This document shows positions 4,529 through 5,040 of a stretch of 5,040 nt of DNA, piece after piece (the stretch's first letter is position 1; each line of letters starts with the position of its first letter). The notes beneath the pieces were generated by a model. The model was not told the DNA's origin, made no database searches, and saw only the letters and a program-made list of their open reading frames with translations. A program made the translations under genes and the position numbers. The stretch lies in NCBI GenBank assembly GCA_012842235.1, contig DUTE01000132.1, positions 1-5,040 of the forward strand, written 5' to 3'. Source of the stretch: Bacillota bacterium. Its GTDB lineage: Bacteria; Bacillota; DTU065.

Positions 4529-5040
4529 CTAATTCAACCATTGAAGTGGATCATGGGGTTTCCCATTTACTCGTATTTCAAAGTGAACATGGGGACCTGT
4601 TGAGCGACCGGTATTACCTGAATAGGCTATAATATCACCCTGTTTAACGTGTTGACCTATTCTTACATTAATCTTACTATTATGGCCATAGCGAGTCTCT
4701 ACACCATCAGGGTGTTTAATAACTACCAATAAACCATAACCACCTGCATCGCCTGCTTTAGTAATTGTTCCACTTGCAGCTGCTCTAACTGGAGTCCCTG
4801 TTGAAACCGCAATATCTAAACCTTGGTGCATTCTACCCCATCTCATACCAAAACGAGAAGAGATTCGTCCAGTTACAGGCCAGATAAAAAGCGGCACACC
4901 GCCTCTTGCAATCAGTAGTCTTCTCTCTTTTTCTGCTTGTGTGAGAGTTGCACCGGGTATTACAAGTACTTCACCTATTTTTATGTTTTGACTAGAGAGG
5001 TTGTTTGTTTCCATTATTTCTTCCACAGGCACATTGTAAC
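4529..5040 (-). CDS. LysM-M23 family cell-wall metallopeptidase (partial, 5' end outside the window)
   Basis: The C-terminal 169 residues are visible and the frame stays open to the right edge. The first visible residues, YNVPVEEIMETNNL...IKIGEVLVIPG, are the second half of a LysM peptidoglycan-binding repeat, so the GTG at 5032 is internal and the true start lies outside. A short linker leads into a complete M23 (LytM/lysostaphin-type) domain. Its zinc ligands and catalytic residues are present: HxxxD in MHQGLDIA (His at 4826-4828), YGH, and HxH in GPHVHFEIR near 4583-4591. Family members are zinc endopeptidases that cut peptide cross-links in peptidoglycan, so this is probably an exported active hydrolase for wall growth, separation or sporulation. 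The signal peptide and any further LysM repeats would be upstream. The TAG stop at 4531-4529 precedes the shared terminator. Confidence 0.93.
   Translation of the reverse strand, partial: YNVPVEEIMETNNLSSQNIKIGEVLVIPGATLTQAEKERRLLIARGGVPLFIWPVTGRISSRFGMRWGRMHQGLDIAVSTGTPVRAAASGTITKAGDAGGYGLLVVIKHPDGVETRYGHNSKINVRIGQHVKQGDIIAYSGNTGRSTGPHVHFEIRVNGKPHDPLQWLN

Overview
The window is AT-rich and has Firmicutes-type signals: strong purine-rich Shine-Dalgarno sequences, sigma-A-like promoters with 17-nt spacers, U-tailed intrinsic terminators, frequent TTG/GTG starts, and a zinc-type ribosomal protein L31. A radical SAM enzyme and a fatty-aldehyde-type reductase suggest an anaerobic member of the Clostridia or a related class. 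I cannot name the genus from this sequence.

Layout, left to right. Positions 1-1721 (minus strand) hold a tight three-gene operon, transcribed right to left. It encodes a helix-turn-helix regulator with an unfamiliar C-terminal domain (1182-1721), a 300-residue protein of a conserved but poorly characterised family often labelled 'quinate 5-dehydrogenase' (283-1185), and the start of a protein resembling acyl-ACP reductase/COG5322 dehydrogenases (1-270, running off the left edge). The first two genes overlap by ATGA. The second and third are 12 nt apart, and the ribosome binding site of the third overlaps the stop codon of the second. A clear promoter at 1808-1836 drives the operon. A near-perfect 34-bp palindrome lies on its transcription start, so the regulator probably controls its own operon.

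Next come dusB (tRNA-dihydrouridine synthase, 1845-2807) and rpmE (L31, 2858-3055), both on the minus strand. A strong terminator separates them, and its U-tract abuts the dusB ribosome binding site. The best dusB start by ribosome-binding-site spacing is a CTG codon.

Divergent from rpmE is an uncharacterised radical SAM protein with a CxxxCxxC cluster motif (3241-4479, plus strand). Its probable promoter overlaps the rpmE promoter. A bidirectional terminator (4489-4516) separates it from a convergent LysM-M23 cell-wall endopeptidase gene (4529 to the right edge, 5' end missing).

The best candidate for undescribed biology is the self-regulated three-gene operon at 1-1836. The radical SAM family is second. 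No mobile elements, CRISPR arrays or RNA genes were seen. No stretch longer than about 190 bases lacks a gene.
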